64,000 bases of DNA from Bathymodiolus thermophilus thioautotrophic gill symbiont (GCF_003711265.1 NZ_CP024634.1:2768686-2832685); one strand, 5' to 3'. Numbered from the stretch's first letter, positions 16,401 through 28,374 are shown. The notes: a model not told the origin generated them from the letters alone. Program-made: numbers and translations.

Positions 16401-17942
16401 ATGCAATTAAACGCCAGCGAAATTAGTGATTTAATTAAAAAACAAATAGAAGGTTTTGATTTTGCAGCCGAGGCACGCACAGAAGGAACCGTTATTAGTG
16501 TTAGTGATGGCATTGTTCGTATTCATGGCTTGGCTGATGTTCAATTTGGTGAAATGCTTGAGTTCCCTGGCAAAACATTTGGCATGGCACTTAACTTGGA
16601 ACAAGATTCGGTTGGCGCAGTAGTGCTGGGCGATTATCTGCATATCTCTGAAGGCAATACGGTCAAATGTACCAACCGCCTAATGGAAGTACCCGTCGGT
16701 GAGGCCATGCTAGGTCGTGTTGTTAACCCGCTAGGCAAGCCAATTGACGGCAAAGGCGATATTGACACACAACATTCTCACCCACTAGAAATTGTTGCAC
16801 CAGGCGTTATTGACCGTCAATCTGTTGACCAGCCAATTCAAACTGGGGTTAAGGCGATTGATGCAATGGTACCAGTAGGTCGTGGACAACGAGAGTTGAT
16901 TATTGGTGACAGGCAAACAGGTAAAACAGCAGTAGCAGTTGATGCTATTATCAATCAAAAAGACACCGGTGTTAAATGCGTGTATGTTGCGATTGGTCAA
17001 AAAGACTCTTCTGTGGCAGCCGTTGTGCGCAAATTGGAAGAGCATGGCGCATTAGAAAATACAATTATTGTTTCAGCAGGTGCTTCTGACTCAGCGGCAC
17101 TGCAATATATTGCCCCTTATGCCGGTTGTGCAATGGGCGAATACTTCCGTGACCGTGGCGAAGATGCGTTAATCGTTTATGACGACTTAACCAAGCAAGC
17201 ATGGGCCTATCGTGAAGTGTCTTTATTATTGAAGCGTCCACCGGGTCGTGAAGCCTATCCAGGTGATGTATTCTACTTACACTCTCGCTTACTTGAGCGG
17301 GCATCGCGTGTGAATGCAGACTATGTTGAAGCATTCACAAACGGTGAAGTCAAGGGCAAAACAGGCTCATTGACTGCCTTGCCAATTATTGAAACCCAAG
17401 GGGGCGATGTATCTGCATTCGTGCCAACCAATGTAATTTCTATTACCGATGGCCAGATTTTCTTGGAAACTGACTTGTTTAACGCAGGTATTCGTCCAGC
17501 GATTAATGCAGGTTTGTCCGTTTCTCGAGTCGGTGGTGCAGCACAAACCAACATTATTAAAAAGTTGGGTGGCGGTATTCGTCTTGACCTTGCTCAATAT
17601 CGTGAATTGGCAGCATTTGCACAATTTGCATCAGACCTCGATGCAGAAACAAAAGCACAAATTGATCGTGGCCAGCGAGTAACAGAATTAATGAAGCAAA
17701 ACCAATATTCACCCCTATCAGTGGCTGAATTGGCAACTTCATTGTTTGCGGCTAACTCAGGTTCATTAGATGATATTGATGTTAATAAAATAGTTGATTT
17801 TGAAGCGGCATTGCTTGCTTATATGGGTGCAAACCAAACCGTGTTAATGGACAAGATTAACGAAACAGGCGATTACAACGATGATATTGCTGGCGAATTA
17901 CAAGCAGCAATTGACGATTTTAAAACAAACCACACTTGGTAA
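16401..17942 (+). CDS. atpA: ATP synthase F1 subunit alpha
   Basis: The 513-residue non-catalytic nucleotide-binding subunit has Walker A GDRQTGKT at 169-176, [15 protein letters not shown] as the Walker B region, and the arginine-finger segment [16 protein letters not shown]. The length matches E. coli AtpA exactly. AGAGGAAGAG before the ATG is a strong ribosome site, in line with three copies per enzyme. Confidence 0.98.
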   Translation: MQLNASEISDLIKKQIEGFDFAAEARTEGTVISVSDGIVRIHGLADVQFGEMLEFPGKTFGMALNLEQDSVGAVVLGDYLHISEGNTVKCTNRLMEVPVGEAMLGRVVNPLGKPIDGKGDIDTQHSHPLEIVAPGVIDRQSVDQPIQTGVKAIDAMVPVGRGQRELIIGDRQTGKTAVAVDAIINQKDTGVKCVYVAIGQKDSSVAAVVRKLEEHGALENTIIVSAGASDSAALQYIAPYAGCAMGEYFRDRGEDALIVYDDLTKQAWAYREVSLLLKRPPGREAYPGDVFYLHSRLLERASRVNADYVEAFTNGEVKGKTGSLTALPIIETQGGDVSAFVPTNVISITDGQIFLETDLFNAGIRPAINAGLSVSRVGGAAQTNIIKKLGGGIRLDLAQYRELAAFAQFASDLDAETKAQIDRGQRVTELMKQNQYSPLSVAELATSLFAANSGSLDDIDVNKIVDFEAALLAYMGANQTVLMDKINETGDYNDDIAGELQAAIDDFKTNHTW

Positions 17943-17954
17943 GCAGAGTAGATA

Positions 17955-20239
<2,285 letters not shown>

Positions 20240-20656
20240 ATGTCAAGCATGTATGTCGATGTCGTCAGTGCCACTGAATCGCTTTATTCAGGTGAAGCAA
20301 AGTGCGTGTTTGCACCTGCATCAACGGGTGAATTAGGCATTTATCCAAAGCACATGGCGCTTCTATCCGTTTTAAAACCCGGTGAAGTTCGCATTGAAAC
20401 CGAAAGCGGCATTCATTCTATTTATGTGTCTGGTGGCGTTGTTGAAGTGCAACCCGATGCAGTAACCATTTTTTCTGACACTGCAATCAGAGCCAATGAT
20501 TTAGACGAATCCAAAGCCCTAGAAGCCAAACAACGCGCAGAAGAAGCCATGGCAAACGCCGAAGGTGAAAAAGATATTTCAGCAACACAAGCAGCCCTTG
20601 CCGAGTCAATGGCGCAGTTGCAAATGATTTCTAAAATGCGTGGTAAGAAAATTTAA
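20240..20656 (+). CDS. atpC: ATP synthase F1 subunit epsilon
   Basis: The 138-residue regulatory and rotor subunit has an N-terminal beta sandwich (VDVVSATESLYSGEAKCVF, GELGIYPKHMALLSVLKPGE) and a C-terminal helical hairpin from about residue 90. It begins with no gap after atpD and closes the operon. Confidence 0.96.
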   Translation: MSSMYVDVVSATESLYSGEAKCVFAPASTGELGIYPKHMALLSVLKPGEVRIETESGIHSIYVSGGVVEVQPDAVTIFSDTAIRANDLDESKALEAKQRAEEAMANAEGEKDISATQAALAESMAQLQMISKMRGKKI

Positions 20657-20668
20657 AGTTGACCAATT

Positions 20669-21277
20669 ATGAAAAAACATTTTATTTCAATATTTGTACT
20701 TATCCTTTTATTGACAGGTTGCAGCACAACTCCCTTGACCAAGCAACAATTAAGCAAAGTCCAAACTGTTGCTATTGTCAATAGTTTCCCTAAACACCCT
20801 AGTTATTCACTCATTGGAACAACAGTTTTTCAAAATGAGATCAGTTATATAGGGGGCGAAGATTATCGAGCAGAATTGTCCAATATGTTTGTTAAATACT
20901 TTACTCAAAAAGGCTATAAAAATATTGCTGTTTATAATAATAAAAAAGAAGCCAAAGGTGATTTAATTATAATGCTTGAACCTGCAGAACTAAATGTCCC
21001 TGGTGTTTACGGCAATGTAGGTTATGGAATTTATCAAAAATCATTTTTTGGGATTTCTGGCGATCCACTCACTTATATAGAAATGAATGCTTCTGCAGAA
21101 TTAAGATCTGGTGAGGAATTTAATACGCATTTTCATAACTCAATACCTACTTCATTTAAGAAATTAACCAAGAAATGGAACGACCTATCTGATTCTAAAA
21201 AAGATGCCATTAGGGGCAAAATCAAGAAAAGCATGAAAAAATCTGTAAAATCAGCCATGCATGATCTCGGGTTATAG
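20669..21277 (+). CDS. Lipoprotein of unknown function
   Basis: This 202-residue protein has a lipoprotein signal with lipobox LTGC, lipidated cysteine at residue 18. The mature part contains VQTVAIVNSFPKHPSYSLIG and AKGDLIIMLEPAELNVPGVYGNVGYG, and ends in a lysine-rich helix. I do not recognise a family. It follows atpC by twelve bases and may be read through from the ATP synthase operon, though a functional link is not implied. Its 3' end faces the ogt remnant. Confidence 0.7.
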   Translation: MKKHFISIFVLILLLTGCSTTPLTKQQLSKVQTVAIVNSFPKHPSYSLIGTTVFQNEISYIGGEDYRAELSNMFVKYFTQKGYKNIAVYNNKKEAKGDLIIMLEPAELNVPGVYGNVGYGIYQKSFFGISGDPLTYIEMNASAELRSGEEFNTHFHNSIPTSFKKLTKKWNDLSDSKKDAIRGKIKKSMKKSVKSAMHDLGL

Positions 21278-21341
21278 CCGTAGAAAAATCTAACTTCACG
21301 AAATATCTTAATCCGGCATTTAACTACCAGGTTAGAGCGTT

Positions 21342-21362
21342 TTTTCAAAAATAAAATGGCAT
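21342..21362. repeat. Fragment of the 48459-type palindrome
   Basis: TTTTTTCAAAAATAAAATGG here matches the arm of the palindromic element at 48459-48581. It abuts the stop codon of the ogt remnant. Confidence 0.5.
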
Positions 21363-21594
21363 TATAGGCAGATATTTTGAAAATTCACGATCTTACCATT
21401 TTCTACTGAAACGCCTTCTGCTTGAAGGCGTTTTATTTTGAGAGAAATATCATAGGCAAAACCGCCTAAGTCGCCATTTGATTTCACCACACGATGGCAA
21501 GGTATTGCGGGGGCAAAGGGGTTTTTATTCATGGCACTGCCAACGGCACGAAATGCTTTGGGATTGCCGATTAGTTTGGCAAGTCCGCCGTAGG

Positions 21595-21600
21595 TAATTA
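21595..21600. repeat. Left target-site duplication TAATTA
   Basis: TAATTA directly before the left end of the insertion sequence; the partner copy is at 23108-23113. Confidence 0.85.
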
Positions 21601-23107
21601 GTCAACCCTTAAAAACCACACAACAATTTGATTTATAACAATAAAAAATCAAATACCCATAGACAAATCAACCAACTTTTGGTATAACAATACTCTTTTA
21701 CTGGTCGTTTTACCTAAAAAATATGCTAACCGAATCCTTACCAATATCCACCCAAAACAATTTATTCCATTCAGAGCTTTTTAATCAATTAGACATCAAA
21801 GACCCACTCATTACACTATCTCACGCCATAGACTGGCAAGTTTTCAATGATGCCTTCACCAAGCACTATTGCCTTAACAATGGCAGACCCTCAAAACCCA
21901 TTCGCCTAATGGTAGGCTTGCTTATCCTCAAACAGTTAGAGAATCTATCAGATGAAGCCGTTGTTATGCAGTTTAAAAGAAACCCGTATTACCAATACTT
22001 TTGTGGTCACAGTGCTTATATTGCTAATGTACCTTGTAACGCCACTGAGTTAGTGCATTTCAGAAAACGCATTGGCGTTAAAGGTTTTAATCTTATCTTT
22101 AAAATGAGCGTTGAGTTACACGGTAAAAAAGCACAAGAGTCAACTGTGTTAATTGACACCACCGTTCAAGAGAAAAACATCACTTATCCTACTGACGCCA
22201 AACTGGCAATTAAGATAATTAATCGCTTAAACAAACTGGCAAAACAACACAGCATCAAACAGCGAAGAACTTATGTCAAAGAAGTTAAAAACTGTCGTCT
22301 TAGCATTCGCCACTTTCGCCATGTCAAAAAGCGTGCCAAAGCCAAAAAAGCCCTTAAAAGACTCAGAACCATTGCCAACAAGCTTATCCGTGAACTGCAA
22401 CGCAAACTTCCAGCCTATTCTTTGTTTGAAATCTATCAAAAAGACTTCTTGTTCTACCAAAAAGTGCTCGCTCAACAACCTGGAGACAAAAACAAAATTT
22501 ACGCCCTACATGAGCCTGATGTTTATGTTATTGCCAAAGGCAAAGACCATAAGAAATATGAATATGGCAACAAAGTTTCAATCGTCTCTACCAAAGACAG
22601 CAACATTATCGTTGGCGTGGCAAGCCATAAAACAAACATTCATGATTCAAAAACACTAGATACAGCCATTGTTCACGCTAACGCTAATCGTATCAAGCCC
22701 ATTCAGAAGGCAGTATGTGATAGAGGGTATGTGGGTGCAAAAGAAGTATTAGGTGCTGAAATCATCTTACCTAAAAAGCCCCTGAAACGAGACAGCCGTT
22801 ACCAACGAGATAAAAAGCGTAAGTTGTGTAAAAGACGAGCAGCAATAGAACCTATCATTGGACATCTTAAAGCAGATTTTAGATTGTCTAGGAATTTACT
22901 CAAAGGGCAAGTTGGTGATGAGATTAATGTTTTAATGGCTGCTATAGCGTGGAATTTGAAAAAGTGGCTGATTGCCACTGTTATTTTTTTGTCTTTGCAA
23001 AAAATTGGTTTGTTTTTTGTGAAAAGGGCGAGGATTTTGTGTGTTATTGTTTGAAAACTGGTTTGGTTGATTAGGGGTGGTGGGGTTTGGGGTTTTTAAG
23101 GGTTGAC
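21601..23107 (+). mobile_element. Insertion sequence, IS4/IS5-superfamily type, 1507 bases
   Basis: Ends are the perfect inverted repeats GTCAACCCTTAAAAACC (21601-21617) and GGTTTTTAAGGGTTGAC (23091-23107). A 6-base TAATTA duplication flanks it. The single transposase gene fills most of the element. The perfect ends, perfect duplication and intact transposase suggest a recent insertion. Confidence 0.93.
21723..23054 (+). CDS. DDE transposase of the insertion sequence
   Basis: The 443-residue protein has an N-terminal DUF772-type domain (GRPSKPIRLMVGLLILKQL; YYQYFCG). The catalytic domain has the first aspartate in STVLIDTTVQEKNITYPTD, the second in KAVCDRGYVG, and the glutamate in RRAAIEPIIGHLKADFRL, the DDE triad of IS4/IS5-type enzymes. 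The order and the YREK-like block place it in the IS5-like group. The C-terminal 40 residues after AAIAWNLKKWL are hydrophobic. The frame is intact. Confidence 0.92.
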   Translation: MLTESLPISTQNNLFHSELFNQLDIKDPLITLSHAIDWQVFNDAFTKHYCLNNGRPSKPIRLMVGLLILKQLENLSDEAVVMQFKRNPYYQYFCGHSAYIANVPCNATELVHFRKRIGVKGFNLIFKMSVELHGKKAQESTVLIDTTVQEKNITYPTDAKLAIKIINRLNKLAKQHSIKQRRTYVKEVKNCRLSIRHFRHVKKRAKAKKALKRLRTIANKLIRELQRKLPAYSLFEIYQKDFLFYQKVLAQQPGDKNKIYALHEPDVYVIAKGKDHKKYEYGNKVSIVSTKDSNIIVGVASHKTNIHDSKTLDTAIVHANANRIKPIQKAVCDRGYVGAKEVLGAEIILPKKPLKRDSRYQRDKKRKLCKRRAAIEPIIGHLKADFRLSRNLLKGQVGDEINVLMAAIAWNLKKWLIATVIFLSLQKIGLFFVKRARILCVIV

Positions 23108-23113
23108 TAATTA
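23108..23113. repeat. Right target-site duplication TAATTA
   Basis: Second copy of the TAATTA duplication, directly after the right end of the insertion sequence. Confidence 0.85.
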
Positions 23114-23170
23114 CTGTGCCAGCAGGGACTTTATCTTTAAGGGTTTGGTAGCACAGTTGTTGAAATTGGG

Positions 23171-23692
23171 TCATTGTAAATAAGGCGCCATGGCTTTATC
23201 AAACTTGCCTTGTGCTTTGAGGATAAAATCACAGACTTCACGCACTGCACCTTGTCCACCATTTTTTTGGGTAATAAGGTTGGCGTTTTGTTTGACCAAG
23301 TCGTGTGCATTGGCAACTGCAATGGCAAAGCCCACTTTGGTCATCACTGACAAATCAATGACATCGTCGCCCATATAAGCCACCTCATCGGCGCTGATGT
23401 GCAGTTTTTCCAACAATTCGTTGAAAGCAACCACCTTGTTGCTTTGTCCTTGATAAAAGTGTTTAACGCCTAAATTTTTCATGCGATGGTTGACGCTTTT
23501 AGAGTTTCTAGCGCTAATTACTGCGGGCTCAATGCCGTTTTCTTTTAGCAGTTTAATGCCGTGTCCATCTAGTGAATTAAAGCGCTTAAATTCGGTGCCT
23601 TCATCGGTGAAATACAAACCACCATCGGTCAAAACGCCGTCCACATCGAAGATAATCAATTTAATCTTTTTTGCTAATTTGTCTATGCTCAT
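23171..23692 (-). CDS. kdsC: KDO 8-phosphate phosphatase
   Basis: The 173-residue HAD-family phosphatase releases KDO for lipopolysaccharide synthesis. The nucleophile motif is IIFDVDGVLTDGG with D16 and D18; motif II is AVISARNS; the later motif is AYMGDDVIDLSVM. The short length without a cap domain is typical of KdsC tetramers. Its start overlaps ampD by 32 bases, and its stop overlaps the ogt start. Confidence 0.95.
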   Translation of the reverse strand: MSIDKLAKKIKLIIFDVDGVLTDGGLYFTDEGTEFKRFNSLDGHGIKLLKENGIEPAVISARNSKSVNHRMKNLGVKHFYQGQSNKVVAFNELLEKLHISADEVAYMGDDVIDLSVMTKVGFAIAVANAHDLVKQNANLITQKNGGQGAVREVCDFILKAQGKFDKAMAPYLQ

Positions 23693-24179
23693 TTATTTTG
23701 CTCCAATCAAATGCACGCCCTGGGTCGGTTTTTCTATCTGGGGCAATGTCGTTGTGTCCTACAATGTATTTTATGGGATATTGTTTGCACAAATCCGCTA
23801 AAATTTTGTTCAATTGTTGGTATTGCATAGTAGTATAGGCAATATCATCCGCACCTTCCAATTCAATGCCAATGGAAAAATCATTACAATTGTCTCGCCC
23901 ACGATAATGCGATACCCCAGCATGCCAAGCCTTGTCAGCAAATTGAACAAATTGAACAACCGCTCCATTGCGTTTGATTAACAAGTGGCTAGATACTTTA
24001 AGATGTTCGATAGTGGCAAAATACGGATGAGCGGTGGGGTCAAGTTGGTTTTGGAAAAAGTCTTCAATATAACTACCTCCAAACTTGTTGGGTGGCAAAG
24101 ATATGTTGTGAATCACCACCATATCAATCTTGGCGGTGCGTTTGCTGAAATTGAGTGAGGGGATTTGTTTAAAAGTCAT
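23661..24179 (-). CDS. ampD: N-acetylmuramoyl-L-alanine amidase AmpD
   Basis: This 172-residue cytoplasmic zinc amidase cleaves anhydro-muropeptides in cell-wall recycling. Zinc ligands are H24 (VVIHNISLPP), H142 (GHNDIAP) and D152 (KTDPG), matching H34, H154 and D164 of the E. coli enzyme. HPYFATIEH, IGIELEG and a C-terminal PGRAFDW also match. There is no signal peptide, as expected for AmpD. Start and stop overlap both neighbours. Confidence 0.95.
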   Translation of the reverse strand: MTFKQIPSLNFSKRTAKIDMVVIHNISLPPNKFGGSYIEDFFQNQLDPTAHPYFATIEHLKVSSHLLIKRNGAVVQFVQFADKAWHAGVSHYRGRDNCNDFSIGIELEGADDIAYTTMQYQQLNKILADLCKQYPIKYIVGHNDIAPDRKTDPGRAFDWSKINEHRQISKKD

Positions 24180-25675
24180 TGCTTTTTAACCTTCTTATAG
24201 TCATTTAACCATTTTCCTGCCTCTTTTTGGCTGTATTTTCCAGTGATGGCTTCTGATAAATCTAGTGTTCCTGAGGCATTCTCAATACGCGAAATTGCAT
24301 TGGTATGCCAATCCTCACTGACTGCTTTTAATACAACAATAAAATTTGACTTTTGTTCATTGCTAAGTGCTCTGTATTGCTTTTTTAGATTTTGGCTGTC
24401 AGTTTCTTTATCAATTTGCTGTTTTATTCTTTGTTCAAAACTGTATTGATCACATGTTTTCCTTAAATAAACCCCTTGCAGTTGCGCATTTAACAGATTC
24501 ACCCCTTGTAGTTGCGCACCCTGTAAATCCGCTCCTTGTAATTGTGCATTTGACAAATCCGCTCCTACTAATTGAGCACTTTGCAAACCCGCCCCTTGTA
24601 ATTGCGCATTCAACAAATATGCTCCTTGTAATTGTGCATGTGACAAATCCACCCCTTGTAATTGTGCATGTGACAAATTTGCTCCTTGTAGTTGTACACC
24701 TAGTAAATTCGCTCCTTGTAATTGCGCATTCAACAAATATGCACCTTGTAATTGTGCCTTCAACAAATATGCCCCTTGTAATTGTGCCTTCGACAAACTC
24801 GCTTTTTGTAACTGAGCCCCATATAAATCTAGTGTTTTGCCATAAGTACGATGACGCAGATAGGTGAAACTTAAATCTACTCCCATTAAACTGATATCCC
24901 TAGTGGAAAAATTGTGATCAATAAGCAAATTAAACCACTCTTCACTGGCAATAATATTTAGTTGTTTGGTTAGTTGACAACTATCTATTGCCTCCATTAT
25001 GCTCTTAGGCTTTTTTGATTGTTGTAAAATTTTAGGCACATTGCCCCCTAACTGTTGTAAAGCTTTTTGATGTTGGGTTGCTAAAATAGCACGAAAAATC
25101 TCGTATGCACCCCGTCTAAAACTCTCACCATATTCGCCTTTTAAATAGGCACGCAAAGAATGTAGAGCTGAGATTTGCAGAGCAACTCTATTGTCCTCAT
25201 TATCACCATCAATATTGCCAGTTGCCCAGCGTTGTAGTTGTTGAAATTCTTTGAGATTGGTGTCTTTTCTGGCGTTGGCAAGTTCCATTAGGCGGTTTTT
25301 ATCACGAAAAAACCAAATAACAAAGATAATAGGGGCAGACATAACAACACCTGACACGCCTACTGAAGTTATTTTTATAAAAATACTATCGCTATTTGCA
25401 ACAAATAGAGGCACATAGAGGCTATTAAAAAACGCAACAAAAATTGTTGTTACGACAACAACGAACGCTCTTATTTTTGTATTTTCAGATCTTTTATGGT
25501 TGTTGTTTTTACGCCTAAGTGCAGCAATTGTGTTTTGATGAAGCCAATAGGATTCTTTACCAAAGTTTGTGCGAAAATTTTTAAAATACCCTTCATCAAA
25601 AGAGTATTTCCAGTTAACATTTTCCAAAAAAGATCTAATCTTTTGCCTTGTTTTATTTTTTTTAAACCTTAACAA
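24176..25675 (-). CDS. Membrane-anchored pentapeptide-repeat protein
   Basis: The 499-residue protein has two membrane helices (about 69-91 and 103-123), a soluble middle region (130-280), and a pentapeptide-repeat block at about 285-405. That block is twelve 10-residue units of the form AQLQGAxLxx, which should fold into a right-handed quadrilateral beta helix. A charged C-terminal tail follows. The repeats are visible in the DNA as a 30-base period (24470-24830). Some pentapeptide proteins mimic DNA and inhibit gyrase, but the membrane anchor argues for another role. It overlaps the dioxygenase gene by 14 bases and ampD by four, so it is within the leftward operon. Confidence 0.85.
   Translation of the reverse strand: MLRFKKNKTRQKIRSFLENVNWKYSFDEGYFKNFRTNFGKESYWLHQNTIAALRRKNNNHKRSENTKIRAFVVVVTTIFVAFFNSLYVPLFVANSDSIFIKITSVGVSGVVMSAPIIFVIWFFRDKNRLMELANARKDTNLKEFQQLQRWATGNIDGDNEDNRVALQISALHSLRAYLKGEYGESFRRGAYEIFRAILATQHQKALQQLGGNVPKILQQSKKPKSIMEAIDSCQLTKQLNIIASEEWFNLLIDHNFSTRDISLMGVDLSFTYLRHRTYGKTLDLYGAQLQKASLSKAQLQGAYLLKAQLQGAYLLNAQLQGANLLGVQLQGANLSHAQLQGVDLSHAQLQGAYLLNAQLQGAGLQSAQLVGADLSNAQLQGADLQGAQLQGVNLLNAQLQGVYLRKTCDQYSFEQRIKQQIDKETDSQNLKKQYRALSNEQKSNFIVVLKAVSEDWHTNAISRIENASGTLDLSEAITGKYSQKEAGKWLNDYKKVKKQ
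24470..24830. repeat. Coding tandem repeat, 30-base period
   Basis: Twelve or so units around CCTTGTAATTGTGCATT recur every 30 bases. Each encodes two pentapeptides of the beta-helix protein. Units differ by substitutions but not by length, so unequal exchange could change copy number without breaking the frame. Confidence 0.85.
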
Positions 25676-26504
25676 AATACCGCCCCCTTAAAAGTAACCG
25701 TGGATTACTCTTGTCATCAACAAAACCACTACGCTTGTGAATAACATTATTACATATAATGCCTTGATTTTTTGCCATTAAATGCTGGAAATGATAGGCG
25801 CTGCCTTTGGCTAAAATATCATCTAATAAAGCGACTGCTGCGACCACTTCATCGGTAAATTGCACATATTTTTTGCGTTGTGTGTAGCGTAAATAGAGTT
25901 GGTTGTGGTCTGGCATAAAAATTGCGCCGACTGATTTTGGGCGTAGGATTTTGCCGTTTTCACTGTGTGCGGGGATGGTCATTGCATCGGTTCGGGTGAG
26001 TAGGTCGGCGGCTTCTGGGTTTTGTTGGCGTAAGAGGATGTAGAGTATGTCGTTGTCTAGCCAGCTGTTTTCTCCGCCGCTACTGGCGGGGTTGACGCAG
26101 AATAAACTAAAACTGCGAATGCGTTGCTCAAGGGGGTTGTAATAGCCGTCGGTGTGCCAGCCGATGGATTTGGTGGTGTAGGGGATAAATTCGCCTTGTT
26201 GTTTGTCGCTGGTGGGGGTGATGTGTGCCAGTGTGTCGTTGCTGACAAACAGGTGGTTATCGGGTGCAATTAACCCCAGTTGTTGGTTTAATTGTACGAT
26301 TGAATGACTGTAATCTGCTTGGGGTTGGGTTTGAATGAGGGCAAAATTGTTGTGCTGGCAAAGGCGTTGAATTTGGTCTTTTTCTGCTGTTGTGAGGGCG
26401 AGCGGATTTCGTATTTCGACAACACAATTATCAAGCTTGGTCAGTGCATTGGCAAGTTTTTCGTCTCGCCAATAGTTGTAGTCATCTGGGTTATTTAGTA
26501 ACAC
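25662..26504 (-). CDS. TauD/TfdA-family Fe(II)/2-oxoglutarate dioxygenase
   Basis: The 280-residue enzyme has the iron-binding HxD motif at H117-D119 (IGWHTDGYYNP), distal H256 (NNVIHKRSGF), and the 2-oxoglutarate-binding arginines in RLLLRGRY near the C-terminus. It would hydroxylate an organic substrate, which cannot be read from the sequence. It may not be taurine, since no taurine transporter lies nearby. It lies 14 bases after yidC and overlaps the pentapeptide gene, so it is expressed with envelope-assembly genes. Confidence 0.85.
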   Translation of the reverse strand: MLLNNPDDYNYWRDEKLANALTKLDNCVVEIRNPLALTTAEKDQIQRLCQHNNFALIQTQPQADYSHSIVQLNQQLGLIAPDNHLFVSNDTLAHITPTSDKQQGEFIPYTTKSIGWHTDGYYNPLEQRIRSFSLFCVNPASSGGENSWLDNDILYILLRQQNPEAADLLTRTDAMTIPAHSENGKILRPKSVGAIFMPDHNQLYLRYTQRKKYVQFTDEVVAAVALLDDILAKGSAYHFQHLMAKNQGIICNNVIHKRSGFVDDKSNPRLLLRGRYFVKV

Positions 26505-26518
26505 AAGACTAGGACAAA

Positions 26519-28132
26519 TTAGCCGTTGATGCGCTTGTTAATTGTATATTGTTGTGTAATAGATAAAACATTGTTAAACACCCAATACAGCACCAATCCA
26601 GAAGGGAACCATAAGAACATCACGGTAAATACAAGTGGCAACGCCATCATAATTTTGGCTTGCATGGGGTCAGGTGGCGGTGGATTGAGTTTTTGTTGCA
26701 CAAACATAGAGATGCCCATAATGATTGGCAAAATGTAATAAGGATCCATGGCGGATAAATCAGACAGCCACCAGAAGGCGGTTTGGCGTAATTCAACTGT
26801 GTCTAACAACATCCAGTAAAAGGCGATGAATACGGGGATTTGCACCATAATAGGCAGACAACCAGAGGCAGGGTTGATTTTTTCCTTTCTATATAATTCC
26901 ATGGTTTTTTGACCCATTTTTTGCTTGTCGTCGCCATAAGTTTCTTTGAGTTTTGCCAATCTTGGAGCCAGTTTTCTCATGCCTGCCATGGAGCGGTATG
27001 ATTTTTCACTCAGTGGATAAAAAACCAACTTAATCAATAGTGTAATGATAATAATTGACCAACCCCAACTGCCAACGAAATCGTTAATTTTATGGATGCC
27101 CCAAGACAAAGGGTCAGCCAAAATATCTAACCAGCCGTAATCCAGTGTGTAGTTTAGTCCTTTTGCCACACTTTCAATTTTGTCATGCTCTTTAGGTCCG
27201 ACATATAGCCGATTAAGTTCAAGTGTTGCACTACTTTTGGCGGCGACACTGGTTTGCTGGTTGGCGTTGGTTAATTTATAAATCTCATTGCTACTGCTGG
27301 CAGAAAAATTTTGCGCTTGACTTTGATTTGGAATCCATGCCGCCATAAAATACTGTTGTACCATTGCCATCCAGCCGCCTTGTTCTTGCTGTTTGCCAAA
27401 CTCATCCCAATCTTCAAAATCATTCTTTTTCACACTGTGCGTTGCTTTGTCGTACACAATGCCACCTGTGAAAGTCGGCATCATTAGATTTGACTGGTCA
27501 ATGGCATGGCGACTCAAGCGCACATAAGGCTTAACGGGAATGGCTTGATTGGAATTATTGGTGATTTGATAATCCACCCCAACCACATAACTGCCTCGTT
27601 TAAAATGGAAATTTTTAGTTACTTGTATGTTGTCTTTGCCCTGCCAAGTCAAGGGCACAACCAATTCATCTGCGGATAATTGATAATTTGTATTCACTGA
27701 ATTGAAATCAGACAGATGTGTTGGCAACAAATTGTCACGCGAGGCTAAACCACTTTGTGCTTGAAATAATGCACTTGGATTGTCGCTTAATAACTGAAAT
27801 TTGTCATCGCTGCCTATTTCTACAGGAAATGCATTTAAAAGGGCGCTCTGAATAGTGCCACCTTTGTGGCTGATTTCAACGGTGAGTAAATCGGTTGTTA
27901 CTGTGGTAAAACCATATTTTTGGGTAATACTTGGTGTGGGCAAATCAATTTCTGGGCTTTGTGTGTTAAGCGCTGGCACATCAACATTTTGTGCTGATGT
28001 GTCCAAAGTAATTTCAGATTTGTGTACGACATTACCATCAGCATCTACTTTTTTCGTAATTTGCCATTTGTCCCAAAGCAAGAAAATTGTTAGAAAAATA
28101 GCAATACTTAAAAATAATTTTTGATTATTCAT
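26519..28132 (-). CDS. yidC: Membrane protein insertase YidC
   Basis: The 537-residue insertase has an N-terminal membrane anchor (about 4-20) and a large periplasmic beta domain up to about 330. Five C-terminal membrane helices follow, beginning at GWSIIIITLLIKLVFYPLS, where R/K in the groove contacts substrates. KINPASGCLPIMVQIPVFIAFYWML and LPLVFTVMFLWFPSGLVLYW are hallmark helices. The length is normal for gammaproteobacteria. Its position after rnpA and yidD is the conserved order. Confidence 0.97.
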   Translation of the reverse strand: MNNQKLFLSIAIFLTIFLLWDKWQITKKVDADGNVVHKSEITLDTSAQNVDVPALNTQSPEIDLPTPSITQKYGFTTVTTDLLTVEISHKGGTIQSALLNAFPVEIGSDDKFQLLSDNPSALFQAQSGLASRDNLLPTHLSDFNSVNTNYQLSADELVVPLTWQGKDNIQVTKNFHFKRGSYVVGVDYQITNNSNQAIPVKPYVRLSRHAIDQSNLMMPTFTGGIVYDKATHSVKKNDFEDWDEFGKQQEQGGWMAMVQQYFMAAWIPNQSQAQNFSASSSNEIYKLTNANQQTSVAAKSSATLELNRLYVGPKEHDKIESVAKGLNYTLDYGWLDILADPLSWGIHKINDFVGSWGWSIIIITLLIKLVFYPLSEKSYRSMAGMRKLAPRLAKLKETYGDDKQKMGQKTMELYRKEKINPASGCLPIMVQIPVFIAFYWMLLDTVELRQTAFWWLSDLSAMDPYYILPIIMGISMFVQQKLNPPPPDPMQAKIMMALPLVFTVMFLWFPSGLVLYWVFNNVLSITQQYTINKRING

Positions 28133-28149
28133 GATTATAAAATACCTAG

Positions 28150-28374
28150 TTAATGTGTATGTTTTTTGGGTACTGGGTCAAAACCGCCCTCGTGCCAAGG
28201 GTGGCATTTGCCAATGCGTTTAACGCTCAAAATCAAGCCTTTAAAAAAGCCGTGTTCTAGCACGGCATCATAGGAATACTGAGAGCAGGTTGGATTAAAG
28301 CGACAATTAGCCCCAAGCAACGGGCTGATAAACAACTGATAAAATTTAATCGGAATCAACAATAAATAGCGCAT
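28150..28374 (-). CDS. yidD: Membrane protein insertion efficiency factor YidD
   Basis: The 74-residue protein contains the family block [27 protein letters not shown] and the C-terminal [13 protein letters not shown]. It assists YidC in membrane insertion. Its ATG shares one base with the rnpA stop (TAATG). Confidence 0.96.
   Translation of the reverse strand: MRYLLLIPIKFYQLFISPLLGANCRFNPTCSQYSYDAVLEHGFFKGLILSVKRIGKCHPWHEGGFDPVPKKHTH

Larger units (their letters stand above)
21362..23174 (-). pseudogene. ogt: Methylated-DNA cysteine methyltransferase gene split by an insertion sequence
   Basis: The 5' part (23174-23108) encodes MTQFQQLCYQTLKDKVPAGT and the 3' part (21600-21362) encodes YGGLAKLIGNPKAFRAVG, then the active-site PCHRVV, then GDLGGFAYDISLKIKRLQ. 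Removing 21601-23107 and one TAATTA copy restores GTVITYGGLA in frame, so the gene was intact before insertion. The protein would be about 100 residues, a short MGMT/ATL-type domain with the acceptor cysteine. Its ATG overlaps the kdsC stop (ATGA), so it ends the long leftward operon. As it stands it should be inactive. Confidence 0.88.

Noticed and set aside
24470..24830. 30-base repeats that resemble a CRISPR array at first glance
   Set aside because: Repeats are contiguous with no spacers and encode in-frame pentapeptides.
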